Assembly (NCBI GenBank): GCA_947623645.1
Contig: CANQHK010000020.1
Span: 1 to 13,122, forward strand
Direction of reading: 5' to 3'
DNA from: an uncultured Bacilli bacterium
Lineage (GTDB): Bacteria; Bacillota_I; Bacilli_A; RF39; UBA660
DNA: 13,122 nt
Shown: positions 5,410-13,103 of the stretch, piece after piece
How the letters are laid out: each line of letters begins with the position of its first letter
Numbering within the stretch: position 1 is the stretch's first letter
Program-made: the position numbers and the translations under genes
The notes under the pieces: model-generated
What the model saw: the letters and a program-made list of their open reading frames with translations, nothing else
What the model was told of the DNA's origin: nothing
Database searches by the model: none

Positions 5410-6974
5410 TGAATGATATAGAAATTCAAAGAAGTATTTTGCCAATGCCTATTCAAGAAATTGGGAAAAATTTAGGAATTCTTGATTTTTTGGAGTTTTA
5501 TGGAGATAAAAAAGCAAAGGTTCGAGATTTTCCGAAGACAGGAAAAAAAGGAAAGTTGATTCTTGTTACTGCTACGAATCCTACTCCTTATGGAGAGGGG
5601 AAAACGACGGTTAGTATTGGACTTACAGATGCTTTGTGTAATTTGGGAAAAAAGGCCGGAGCAGTATTGCGGGAACCTTCTTTGGGACCTGTTTTTGGAA
5701 TGAAAGGTGGAGCAACAGGAGGAGGATATGCTCAAGTTGTTCCAATGGAAGATATTAATCTTCACTTTACAGGAGATTTTCATGCGATTACAAGTGCTAA
5801 CAATCTTCTTGCTAGTGCTATTGATAATCATATTTATCATGGGAATTCTTTAGATATTCAAGAGGTACGTTTTAAGAGATGCTTGGATGTTAATGATCGG
5901 GCTTTAAGAGAGGTTTCTTTAAATAATCGTGTAGAGCATTTTCAAATTACTGCAGCTAGCGAAGTTATGACGATTTTTTGTCTTGCCAATAGTCTTTCTG
6001 ATTTAGAAAAAAGATTGGGAGAAATCATCATCGGTTATAATTCTTTAGGAAAAGCTGTTTATGCTAAAGAATTACAGATAGAAGGTGCTATGACGGTTCT
6101 TTTAAAAGACGCTTTTCAACCGAATTTGGTTCAGACTCTAGAACATCATCCAGTTCTTATTCATGGTGGACCATTTGCGAATATTTCTCATGGTTGTAAT
6201 TCTATAAAAGCGACGAAGATGGGACTTGAGCTTTTTGATTATGTCGTAACGGAAGCTGGGTTTGGTTCGGACTTGGGTGCTGAAAAATTTATGGATATTA
6301 AGTGCCGGCAAGCTATGATTCAACCAGATGCTATTGTACTAACTACGACTATTCGGGCTTTAAAATATAATGGTGGTATGGATAATTTAAAAGTTCATAT
6401 AGAAAATATGCAGAAGTTTGGAGTTCCTCTTGTTGTTGCCATCAATCAATTTGAATCGGATACTCCTGATGAAATTGAAGAAGTATTGCATTTTTGCGAG
6501 TCTATTGGAGTTTTAGTAGAAGTTACTACTGCTTATAGGGATGGAGGACGTGGAAGTGAGAAACTTGCTCAAACTGTACTTGATCTTTTTCAAAAAGAAA
6601 ATCATTTCCATTACCTTTACCAAGACGAGGATTCGATTCGTCAAAAGTTAGAAATTTTGGCAAAAGAAGTTTATCATGCAAAAACCATTGAGTTTTCCTC
6701 TGTTGCTAAAGAGAAGTTGGAAAAACTTCCAGAATTTGCTTCTTCTTATTCTATTTGCGTTGCTAAAACACAATATTCCATTAGTGATGATGCGAAGAAG
6801 TTAGGATATCCAAAGGATTATGAATTACATGTTCGCGATATAGATATTTTAAATGGGGCAAGAATTATTGTTGTTTATCTTCATAATATTATGACTATGC
6901 CAGGGCTTTCCCAACATGCTAACTATGAAAAAATTCATTTGGATAACGATGGAATGATTGAAGGAATTTTTTAA
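5409..6974 (+). CDS. fhs: Formate-tetrahydrofolate ligase
   Basis: Cytoplasmic one-carbon enzyme: formate + THF + ATP gives 10-formyl-THF, feeding purine synthesis and initiator tRNA formylation. The ATG at 5409 shares one base with the upstream stop (TAATG), and GGGG at 5399-5402 acts as ribosome site; a GTG at 5397 is less likely. It has 521 residues against about 550-560 usual. Conserved blocks are intact: the ATP loop TPYGEGKTT (59-67), REPSLGPVFGMKGGA (88-102), GDFHAI (122-127), the segment FANISHGCNSIKATKMG, TEAGFGSDLGAEKF, AKTQYS, and IMTMPGL near the C-terminus. The shortness comes mainly from a missing segment of about 20 residues after RALKYNGG, where family members have a longer connector before the IENM-like helix. 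The tight 1-base overlap couples its translation to the P-ATPase homologue. It is probably fully active. Confidence 0.96.
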   Translation: MNDIEIQRSILPMPIQEIGKNLGILDFLEFYGDKKAKVRDFPKTGKKGKLILVTATNPTPYGEGKTTVSIGLTDALCNLGKKAGAVLREPSLGPVFGMKGGATGGGYAQVVPMEDINLHFTGDFHAITSANNLLASAIDNHIYHGNSLDIQEVRFKRCLDVNDRALREVSLNNRVEHFQITAASEVMTIFCLANSLSDLEKRLGEIIIGYNSLGKAVYAKELQIEGAMTVLLKDAFQPNLVQTLEHHPVLIHGGPFANISHGCNSIKATKMGLELFDYVVTEAGFGSDLGAEKFMDIKCRQAMIQPDAIVLTTTIRALKYNGGMDNLKVHIENMQKFGVPLVVAINQFESDTPDEIEEVLHFCESIGVLVEVTTAYRDGGRGSEKLAQTVLDLFQKENHFHYLYQDEDSIRQKLEILAKEVYHAKTIEFSSVAKEKLEKLPEFASSYSICVAKTQYSISDDAKKLGYPKDYELHVRDIDILNGARIIVVYLHNIMTMPGLSQHANYEKIHLDNDGMIEGIF

Positions 6975-6994
6975 AGAAAGAAGGAATAAGGGTT

Positions 6995-8620
6995 ATGAAT
7001 GTAGAAGAATATCAAAAAATAGCTAGAGTTTTCTATCGAAATAGGGTTTTTGATGTATTTCGCGATCAGCGACATAATAAGACTTTTTTAGAAGTTCAAG
7101 AAAAAAATGGTGAGGAAGAATATCATTTCCCAACTTTATCTGACTATCTTTATCTAAATCATTTATATAATCAAAAAAGAACTACTGTATTGGAGTCCAA
7201 AAAACTTCATTTCAAAGTACAAATTATTGTTGCTGGTACTTTAATTTCTCTTGGAATAATTGGTTCTGTTGGTGCTGAAAAAATTCATACTCATTTGGTT
7301 CGCCAAAAGTATGAAAATTGGGAAGCACATTTGGAAGAAATCAATGAAGTTACGGATGAATATACTCAAAAAGAAAAAGAAATTGAAATTTATGACAATG
7401 ATGTTTTATCGAAATTTGGTTTTCAAGATGTAAGTTTTGATGATGTTTTTGAAACCCTTGAAAATAATTCTAATTTGGATTCTACTAGTAAAGAAGATAT
7501 TCGTGAATTTATCTTGCTTCTTCAAACAAAGGCACCAGATATCGATTTAAGAATCTTTAATGAAAATTTAAAATTGTTGACTGTTCAAAAGGAAGATAAT
7601 AGCAAATTTCGTCAAAATATTTTTGCTCGTTTTGATTCTAAAAACCATACAATTGAACTTCGGGAAGATTATACATCAGATGGGCTAAGAAAAATTAATT
7701 TCTATCATGAACTTGTCCATACTTTAAATGTTTTAGATTGTTCTCGAGTTATTCGAGATAGTGAATATGGAATCGAAGAAACATACCATATAAAAAAGGA
7801 TTATCGTTTGGAAAATAATTATGGTATTTCTGCTTTGGAAGCATATACAGCTATTTTTACAGATTACTTGATGGATGAGGATTATATTCATTATTTTGAT
7901 CGGGAAAGTAGAAATTATCAAGGATATTGGAATATTAGTCCAATCTACTATCAAGTGTTAAAAGCTACGAATTATACATTCGAGGACTTTATTAACAAAA
8001 ATGTTTCTTCTTTAGAGGAAAAACTTAAGGAAATTGATTTGGAGAATATTATCGATGTAATTGATATCAATATGAATAAGCCAGATCAACTGATTGTTGG
8101 AAATAATGAAATTTTAATGGATTTAAATGTCACTTTATTAAAACATCGTATCTTACAGATTTGGGATCCTATTGAAAGTCCAGAAACGATTTATGATGCA
8201 GCCAATAAAATTGATTTATGTTTAGGATTTCAAGGAGATATTTGTAATGATATGCTTCTTGAAAATAATGAAGAGCTTTTAAGAAAAAGAGAAAGTGTGG
8301 TTCCAACGATTCGCTTTTATGATTATGAACAATTATTTTGTTGTAAAAATCAAGAGGATTGTAAAAATTTATGTGTTTATAGCGATGAATTTGGTACTTG
8401 GAGGTTAGGGGATTTAAAATTTAAGTTTGGAGAATATAAACTTTATGATTTTCTAACAAATATGGATGTTACAAATTATGTTAATCCTGAAAAAGTTGTT
8501 GCTTGGGAATATGTTTTTTCAGATGGAAAGTTTATAGAGGATAATAAAGTAGAACTTGAAGATTTGAATAGTAAAGAGTTTACAGATTATGTCAGCGCTA
8601 TTCAAACAAAACAAATGTGA
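6995..8620 (+). CDS. Membrane-anchored HExxH putative zinc metallopeptidase
   Basis: 541 residues. An N-terminal cytoplasmic part (1-72, basic and aromatic) is followed by one membrane helix at about 74-94 (VQIIVAGTLISLGIIGSVGA), a charged, probably coiled segment (100-135) and a large, probably extracellular region. HELVH at 238-242 is a zincin motif preceded by a hydrophobic strand-helix context (INFYHELVHTLN). A plausible third ligand is Glu282 in ALEAYTAIF, 40 residues after His242, in a position like gluzincin ExxxT helices. The C-terminal half has a cysteine cluster (C449, C450, C456, C460). The specific family is not recognised and the substrate is unknown; a cell-surface or wall-associated protease is the simplest reading. 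It follows fhs by 20 bases, with AAGAAGGA at 6979-6986, and is the last gene before a terminator. Confidence 0.72.
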   Translation: MNVEEYQKIARVFYRNRVFDVFRDQRHNKTFLEVQEKNGEEEYHFPTLSDYLYLNHLYNQKRTTVLESKKLHFKVQIIVAGTLISLGIIGSVGAEKIHTHLVRQKYENWEAHLEEINEVTDEYTQKEKEIEIYDNDVLSKFGFQDVSFDDVFETLENNSNLDSTSKEDIREFILLLQTKAPDIDLRIFNENLKLLTVQKEDNSKFRQNIFARFDSKNHTIELREDYTSDGLRKINFYHELVHTLNVLDCSRVIRDSEYGIEETYHIKKDYRLENNYGISALEAYTAIFTDYLMDEDYIHYFDRESRNYQGYWNISPIYYQVLKATNYTFEDFINKNVSSLEEKLKEIDLENIIDVIDINMNKPDQLIVGNNEILMDLNVTLLKHRILQIWDPIESPETIYDAANKIDLCLGFQGDICNDMLLENNEELLRKRESVVPTIRFYDYEQLFCCKNQEDCKNLCVYSDEFGTWRLGDLKFKFGEYKLYDFLTNMDVTNYVNPEKVVAWEYVFSDGKFIEDNKVELEDLNSKEFTDYVSAIQTKQM

Positions 8621-8624
8621 ATTT

Positions 8625-8657
8625 GATTGGTATAGAAATATACGAATCTTTTTCTTT
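8625..8657 (+). terminator. Intrinsic terminator ending the metallopeptidase operon
   Basis: A 10-bp stem with one internal G.G mismatch (arms GATTGGTATA at 8625-8634 and TATACGAATC at 8639-8648) closes on a GAAA tetraloop (8635-8638). It is followed at once by TTTTTCTTT (8649-8657). It begins 4 bases after the stop codon and separates this operon from pgk. Confidence 0.75.
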
Positions 8658-8696
8658 GATAAATTTCCAAAAAACAACCAAATTCTATAAAAACTA

Positions 8697-8705
8697 TGGT
8701 ATAAT
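8697..8705 (+). promoter_or_regulatory. Extended -10 promoter of the pgk operon
   Basis: TGGTATAAT combines the TGn extension with a consensus -10 (TATAAT at 8700-8705). No convincing -35 lies at 16-18 bases, as is common for extended -10 promoters. The start would be near 8712, about 32 bases before the pgk start codon. Confidence 0.65.
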
Positions 8706-8743
8706 AAAAGAAAGTACAAAAAAATTGAAAATAGGTGATAAGG

Positions 8744-9925
8744 TTGAAAAAAACAATTCGTGATTATGATTTAAATGGAAAAAGAGTTCTTATTCGCTGT
8801 GATTTTAATGTTCCTCTTAAGGATGGAAAAATTATTGATGATACGAGAATTCGAGCAAGTTTAGAAACCATTCAGTATGCCATCCAAGAAAATGCTAAAG
8901 TTATTTTATTTTCTCATTTGGGAAGAGTTAAAGAAAAAGCAGATTTAGCTAAAAATGATTTAAGGGTTGTTTCTGTTCGTCTTTCTGAACTTTTAAATAA
9001 AAAAGTTGCTTTTGTTGATGAAACAAGAGGAGAAAAAGTTCAAGAAGCCGTTCAAAATTTACAAGATGGAGATGTTCTTTTAATTCAAAATACGAGATAT
9101 GAAGATCTTGATGGGAAAAAGGAAAGTAGTAACGATCAAGAATTGGGAGAATATTGGGCAAGCCTTGGAGATATTTTTATTAATGATGCTTTTGGTACAG
9201 CTCATCGGGCCCATGCTTCGAATGTTGGAATTGCTAGTCATTTACCAAGTGGGGTAGGATTTCTTATTGAAAAAGAATTAAAAGCTTTATCGCTTCTTGA
9301 AAATCCAAAACGGCCTTTTACAGTCATTATGGGTGGAAGTAAAGTTGAGGATAAAATTGGAGTGATTGAAAATTTAATTACTAAAGCAGATTTTTTAATT
9401 ATTGGAGGAGCTATGGCTTTTACTTTTTTAAAAGCTGATGGACGGAATATAGGAAGTTCGCTTTTAGATTCTCAAAATATTGATTTTTGTAAGAAAATTT
9501 TAGCACAGTATCGGGATAAGATTCTTTTACCAAAAGATGTCGAAGTAGCTTTAGAACTTTCCGAAGGAACTCCTCACCATACTTGTCTTCTTCGTGATAT
9601 TCAGGAAAACGAAATGGGACTTGATTTAGGACCACAAACCATTGAAGAAATTCGAAAAATATTAAAAGATAGTCAAACGGTTTTGTGGAATGGACCTTTG
9701 GGAGCTTACGAAGTTGATTCTTATAAAGTTGCAACAGAAGAAGTTTTAAAAATTTTAACGAGTGAAGAAAAATGCGTTATTTTAGGAGGAGGAGATATTG
9801 TAGCAGCAGCTTCTAAACTTGGATATGCAGATAAAGTTACTCATGCATCGACTGGAGGAGGCGCTACTTTAGAATATTTGGAAGGCAAAAAATTACCAGG
9901 AATAGAATGTATTGAAAATCAATAG
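8744..9925 (+). CDS. pgk: Phosphoglycerate kinase
   Basis: Glycolytic enzyme transferring phosphate from 1,3-bisphosphoglycerate to ADP, in the cytoplasm. The TTG at 8744 is chosen because AGGTGAT at 8733-8739 sits 4-5 bases upstream; the GTG at 8735 overlaps that site. The TTG start gives 393 residues, the usual length, beginning MKKTIRDYDLNGKRV as in other Pgk. Motifs: RCDFNVP (18-24), SHLGR (57-61), GGSKVEDKIG (197-206), MGLDLGPQTI (291-300), WNGPLGAYE (315-323), GGGD (348-351) and STGGGATLEYLEGKKLPG (369-386). Substrate and nucleotide sites look intact. It heads an operon that continues through two membrane-lipid-type genes to tpiA; the upstream terminator and its own promoter make it independent of the metallopeptidase. 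Confidence 0.97.
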   Translation: MKKTIRDYDLNGKRVLIRCDFNVPLKDGKIIDDTRIRASLETIQYAIQENAKVILFSHLGRVKEKADLAKNDLRVVSVRLSELLNKKVAFVDETRGEKVQEAVQNLQDGDVLLIQNTRYEDLDGKKESSNDQELGEYWASLGDIFINDAFGTAHRAHASNVGIASHLPSGVGFLIEKELKALSLLENPKRPFTVIMGGSKVEDKIGVIENLITKADFLIIGGAMAFTFLKADGRNIGSSLLDSQNIDFCKKILAQYRDKILLPKDVEVALELSEGTPHHTCLLRDIQENEMGLDLGPQTIEEIRKILKDSQTVLWNGPLGAYEVDSYKVATEEVLKILTSEEKCVILGGGDIVAAASKLGYADKVTHASTGGGATLEYLEGKKLPGIECIENQ

Positions 9926-9932
9926 AGGGTTT

Positions 9933-10925
9933 ATGAAGAAATTTAAAAAAGATGGAATCATTTTAGTTATTATTACCGGCATTATTTTGTTTTTGGTTTT
10001 AAAAGATGATTTTTATAGTATTATTGATTTGTTTACTCATGCTAATTTTATTTGGATTTTCTTTGCCTTCTTTTTACAAATTATCTATTTTTTATTCGAG
10101 AGTCTTGCTTTTGATCAAATTATTAAGAGTTACGATCAAAATCATTCTTTTTTCAAGACGTTTAAACTGAATTTAGTAACGAAGTTCTTTAATGGAATTA
10201 CTCCTTTTTCCACAGGTGGTCAGCCAATGCAAGTTTATTTCTTAAAAAAAGAAGGATTTCGTGTAACAAAAGCTACGAATATGATTATTCAAAATTTTAT
10301 TTTATATCAGCTTTCTCTTGTTAGTGTTGGAACGATTGCAATTAGTTTAAATTTCTTTTTCCATTATTTTGATCGGATTCCTTTTTTACGATATTTGGTT
10401 ACTTGTGGATTTATTATTAACGCACTTGTTATGCTTTTCTCTTTCTTAGTTAGCTTTAGTAATCGATTTAATCAAAGGCTTCTTCAAGTAGGAATTTTTC
10501 TTGGAACGAAAGTAAGACTGATAAAGAATCGAGAAAAGACAGAAGAAAAGTGGATGGAAAGATGCAATGATTTTCATCAGGGTGCAACGTATATTGTGAA
10601 TCATAAATGGTTGTGTTTTAAAGGATATCTTTATAATGTTTTAGGTCTTCTTGTTTATTATGCAATTCCTTACTTTATTATAAAGGCTTTAGGTTTTTCT
10701 ATTCCTTTTATTCCTGCGATTGTTGCTAGTAGTTATGTTTTAATTATTGGTTCTTTTGTTCCGATTCCTGGAGCAAGCGGAGGAATTGAATATGGATTTT
10801 TACAATTCTTTGGAAATTTTGTAGGAGGTAGTATTTTATCGGCAACTCTTCTTATTTGGAGAACGATTACTTATTATTTACCAATGGTCGTAGGTGCAAT
10901 TATTTTAAATCTTAGAAAGGATTGA
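9933..10925 (+). CDS. YbhN/LPG-synthase-TM family integral membrane protein, flippase-like
   Basis: 330 residues from the ATG at 9933 (GAGGG at 9925-9929, short spacing); a TTG at 9912 overlapping pgk is a weaker alternative. The protein matches the lysylphosphatidylglycerol-synthase transmembrane family (PF03706-type, also called UPF0104/YbhN). Characteristic blocks are KFFNGITPFSTGGQPMQVYF (84-103) and FVPIPGASGGIEYGF (275-289), between about seven or eight membrane helices (approximately 8-24, 38-58, 118-142, 151-174, 231-251, 257-275, 286-305, 309-326). It lacks the soluble aminoacyl-transferase domain of MprF, so it is the membrane module alone. Members have been linked to lipid or glycolipid translocation. 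With the adjacent glycosyltransferase, movement of a glycolipid or of its precursor across the membrane is a reasonable inference. The gene ends 4 bases before the next start. Confidence 0.88.
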   Translation: MKKFKKDGIILVIITGIILFLVLKDDFYSIIDLFTHANFIWIFFAFFLQIIYFLFESLAFDQIIKSYDQNHSFFKTFKLNLVTKFFNGITPFSTGGQPMQVYFLKKEGFRVTKATNMIIQNFILYQLSLVSVGTIAISLNFFFHYFDRIPFLRYLVTCGFIINALVMLFSFLVSFSNRFNQRLLQVGIFLGTKVRLIKNREKTEEKWMERCNDFHQGATYIVNHKWLCFKGYLYNVLGLLVYYAIPYFIIKALGFSIPFIPAIVASSYVLIIGSFVPIPGASGGIEYGFLQFFGNFVGGSILSATLLIWRTITYYLPMVVGAIILNLRKD

Positions 10926-10929
10926 TAGG

Positions 10930-12168
10930 ATGAGAATTGGTTTATTTACGGATACGTATCCCCCTCATATTAATGGGGTCTCAACAAGTGTTCATATGCT
11001 TAAAAGAGCATTAGAAGCAAAGGGACATCAGGTTTTTGTTGTAACGGTAAATCCTGAAAATTTGCGGTATGTAATGGAAGATAATAATAAAGTTATTCGG
11101 ATTCCTGGAATTCCTATTGGAATTTATGATTATCGTTTAACCGGAATTTATCCATTAAAAGCCATTAATATTGTTAAAAAATGGAAATTGGATATTATTC
11201 ATTCGCATACGGAATTTGGAATAGGGACATTTGCTCGGATTATGGCAAAACAGTTAAATATCCCTCTTGTTCATACTTATCATACGATGTATGAGGATTA
11301 TACGCATTATATAACAAAAGGATATTTTGATAAGTCCAGTAAAAAAATTGCTGAATATTTAACCCTTTTCTATTGTGATAAAACTGCTTCAGAATTAATT
11401 GTACCAACCCATAAAACGTATAATTTGTTTAAAGAAAAATATAAAGTTGATCGAAATATCCATATTGTACCAACGGGAATTGAAATAGAACGGTTTTTTG
11501 ATGAAAATGTTTCTTTTAAAGAAGTAGAAAAACTAAAACAGAAACTTTCTATTCAAAAAGATGATTTTATTCTTCTTTATGTGGGAAGACTTGCGGAAGA
11601 AAAGAATATTGTTTATTTAATTGATGCCGTAAGAGACGTTATTAAAAGAGATAAGCAAAAAGAACATTTAAAGTTCTTTATTGTGGGAGATGGACCAGAC
11701 TTTGCGGATTATCAAAATCTTATTAAGAAATATAAAATGGAAAATAATATTATTTTAACGGGAAAAGTTGCTTATGATCAAGTTCCTATTTATTATAAAA
11801 TCGCTGATTTGTTTTTAACAGCTAGTAAAACGGAAACACAAGGATTGACGGTAGTAGAAGCAATGGCATCTGGAGTGCCACCGATTGCTATTGATGATGA
11901 GAGTTTTCGAAATGTAATTATTGATGATTTGAATGGGAAATTATTTCGAACCAAAAAAGAGTTGAGAAATGCGATTACGAACTTAAGAGAAAATCCAGAA
12001 AAAAGAAAAGCAATGGGGCATCAAGCAAGAATTAATTCAGAAATGTATTCTTCTAAGTTTTATGCAGAATCTATTTTACATGTCTATCAATTTGCTTTAA
12101 AAAATAAAAAAAGTAAATATCCAGGGATTCAAAAAATTGTGGATAAAATTAAGAAGGAGAAGAAATAG
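10930..12168 (+). CDS. GT4 glycosyltransferase, probable 1,2-diacylglycerol glucosyltransferase type
   Basis: 412 residues with GT-B architecture. N-domain: RIGLFTDTYPPHINGVSTSV (2-21), with the Gly-rich acceptor loop, HSHTEFGIG (91-99) and HTYHTMYEDYTHYI (115-128). C-domain: LLYVGRLAEEKN (215-226), VGDGPDF (252-258) and an EX7E motif with Glu302 and Glu310 (ETQGLTVVEAMASG). These segments resemble the monoglucosyldiacylglycerol synthases of Acholeplasma and related Firmicutes, which glucosylate diacylglycerol at the inner membrane face to make glycolipid or lipoteichoic acid anchors. The tail is strongly basic (KKSKYPGIQKIVDKIKKEKK), which suits binding to anionic membrane. AAAGGA at 10916-10921 precedes the ATG. 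The catalytic residues look intact. The exact sugar and acceptor cannot be read from sequence; another GT4 role is possible. Confidence 0.88.
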   Translation: MRIGLFTDTYPPHINGVSTSVHMLKRALEAKGHQVFVVTVNPENLRYVMEDNNKVIRIPGIPIGIYDYRLTGIYPLKAINIVKKWKLDIIHSHTEFGIGTFARIMAKQLNIPLVHTYHTMYEDYTHYITKGYFDKSSKKIAEYLTLFYCDKTASELIVPTHKTYNLFKEKYKVDRNIHIVPTGIEIERFFDENVSFKEVEKLKQKLSIQKDDFILLYVGRLAEEKNIVYLIDAVRDVIKRDKQKEHLKFFIVGDGPDFADYQNLIKKYKMENNIILTGKVAYDQVPIYYKIADLFLTASKTETQGLTVVEAMASGVPPIAIDDESFRNVIIDDLNGKLFRTKKELRNAITNLRENPEKRKAMGHQARINSEMYSSKFYAESILHVYQFALKNKKSKYPGIQKIVDKIKKEKK

Positions 12169-12177
12169 AAGTAGATT

Positions 12178-12867
12178 ATGAAATATTTATTTTTAAATCA
12201 TAAGATGCATTTAACTTTCGAAGAAATTGGCGCATATAAAAGAGATTTTGAAAAATTATCGTGGGATTTTCTAGAAGTTGCTGTATTTCCTAGTTTTGTT
12301 TATCTTCCATGTTTTATGGAACAAAGTTACCTGGTTGCGTCTCAAGATGTTAGTTCTTTTGATTTGGGAGCTCATACTGGAGAAATTGGTGCGAAGCAGT
12401 TAAAAGAACTTCAGGTAAAATACTCTCTAGTAGGACATTCTGAAAGAAGAAAGAAAGATTGTGAAGAAGAAATTCATGAAAAAATTCAGAGATTACAAGA
12501 AGTAGGAATTATTCCCGTTTTATGTGTTGGAGATGAGGATCGACGATTCTTTGAAGAAACTTTAAAACGTCAACTTTCTTCCGCTATTGATTCTTCTGTT
12601 CAAAATCTTATCATTGCTTATGAACCAATTTATTCTATTGGAACGGGAGTTGTTTTGGAAAACGAAGAAATTGAAAAGTCAGTTGCTTGGATTAAAAATT
12701 TTGTTCAAGAAAACTATCAAAAAAACTTTCCGGTTTTATATGGCGGAAGTGTTGATGAAAAAAATATTGGGCATTTATCTAAAATTTCTAATGTTGATGG
12801 TTTTTTAGTTGGAAAAGCGAGTTTAGATGTTCAAAAAGTAAAAGTGATGTTGGAGGAGTTAAAATGA
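12178..12867 (+). CDS. tpiA: Triosephosphate isomerase, compact form
   Basis: Cytoplasmic glycolytic enzyme interconverting dihydroxyacetone phosphate and glyceraldehyde 3-phosphate. 229 residues, about 20 shorter than usual. All catalytic residues are present: Lys9 (FLNHKM, normally NWKM), His87 (SLVGHSERR, 83-91) and Glu149 (IAYEPIYSIGTG, 146-157; the usual Trp of PIW is Tyr). The phosphate-binding LYGGSV (187-192) is intact and GAHTGEIGA (64-72) matches the family. Deletions seem confined to loops. The ribosome site is weak (AGAAGTAG upstream; AAGGAG at 12154-12159 is distant), which suggests coupling to the glycosyltransferase gene. Its stop overlaps the next gene's ATG by 4 bases (ATGA). 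It is probably active. It lies three genes after pgk, in the same transcript. Confidence 0.95.
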   Translation: MKYLFLNHKMHLTFEEIGAYKRDFEKLSWDFLEVAVFPSFVYLPCFMEQSYLVASQDVSSFDLGAHTGEIGAKQLKELQVKYSLVGHSERRKKDCEEEIHEKIQRLQEVGIIPVLCVGDEDRRFFEETLKRQLSSAIDSSVQNLIIAYEPIYSIGTGVVLENEEIEKSVAWIKNFVQENYQKNFPVLYGGSVDEKNIGHLSKISNVDGFLVGKASLDVQKVKVMLEELK

Positions 12868-13019
12868 TTATTAGTATTGCTGAAGAGTTTGAAAATATCT
12901 TTCATGAATTATCTAATCTTGTAGAAAATAATTCATCAAATCCTATTTTTTGGATTGTTTTGTTACTAGTTATGGTAGCAATTACTTTTTTTGGAATTAA
13001 TAATCTTGGAAATAAGTGA
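12864..13019 (+). CDS. Small single-pass membrane protein, 51 residues
   Basis: This short frame is supported by a near-perfect ribosome site, GGAGGAG at 12852-12858, five bases before the ATG, and a 4-base ATGA overlap with the tpiA stop. It ends in TGA at 13017-13019. The N-terminal half is acidic and amphipathic (IISIAEEFENIFHELSNLV, 2-20), then a polar stretch (ENNSSN), then one membrane helix at about 28-44 (IFWIVLLLVMVAITFFG) and a short tail INNLGNK. With an acidic N-terminus and a short Lys-ending tail, the orientation could be N-out, but this is uncertain. The family is not recognised. Translational coupling to tpiA shows it is expressed with the glycolysis/glycolipid operon; a membrane tether or small regulator is speculation. 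Confidence 0.72.
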   Translation: MIISIAEEFENIFHELSNLVENNSSNPIFWIVLLLVMVAITFFGINNLGNK

Positions 13020-13031
13020 AAGATAGAAAGT

Positions 13032-13046
13032 ATTCTTGACAAGAAT
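13032..13046. repeat. Perfect 15-bp palindrome ATTCTTG-A-CAAGAAT
   Basis: Seven-bp arms are separated by a single A, 13 bases after the last stop codon. There is no U-run behind it, so it is a poor terminator. It contains TTGACA (13036-13041), but no -10 box lies at the right distance. It could be a protein-binding site for whatever lies to the right. Confidence 0.5.
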
Positions 13047-13055
13047 GTGACTTTT

Positions 13056-13103
13056 AAAACAAAATGTCCGCTTTTTTGAATTGATTTACAAAACAAAATG
13101 TCC
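13056..13103. repeat. Two exact 14-bp direct repeats (AAAACAAAATGTCC), 34-bp period
   Basis: Copies lie at 13056-13069 and 13090-13103, with a 20-base spacer of different sequence. Repeated short motifs with about 20 bases between them, in a non-coding stretch at the edge of a gene cluster, resemble the multiple terminal transposase-binding repeats of IS21-like elements, or an array of regulator sites. The window ends 19 bases later, so no transposase gene can be seen. The mobile-element reading is inference. Confidence 0.5.

Noticed and set aside
5472..5840. 122-codon minus-strand frame inside fhs
   Set aside because: It is antisense to highly conserved fhs codons, with a low-complexity Ser/Ile/Lys-rich translation and no ribosome site.
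8656..8661. TTGATA as a -35 box for pgk
   Set aside because: It lies 38 bases upstream of the clear TATAAT, too far for a working spacer.
12587..12808. 73-codon plus-strand frame within tpiA
   Set aside because: It is an out-of-frame shadow of the conserved tpiA region containing the catalytic Glu and the GGS motif.
13036..13041. Consensus TTGACA as a promoter -35 at the right end
   Set aside because: No TATAAT-like hexamer lies 15-19 bases downstream; the match is part of the perfect palindrome.
12902..13096. 64-codon minus-strand frame at the right end
   Set aside because: It lies opposite the small membrane-protein gene and runs through the repeats, with no ribosome site; the plus-strand frame has much better signals.
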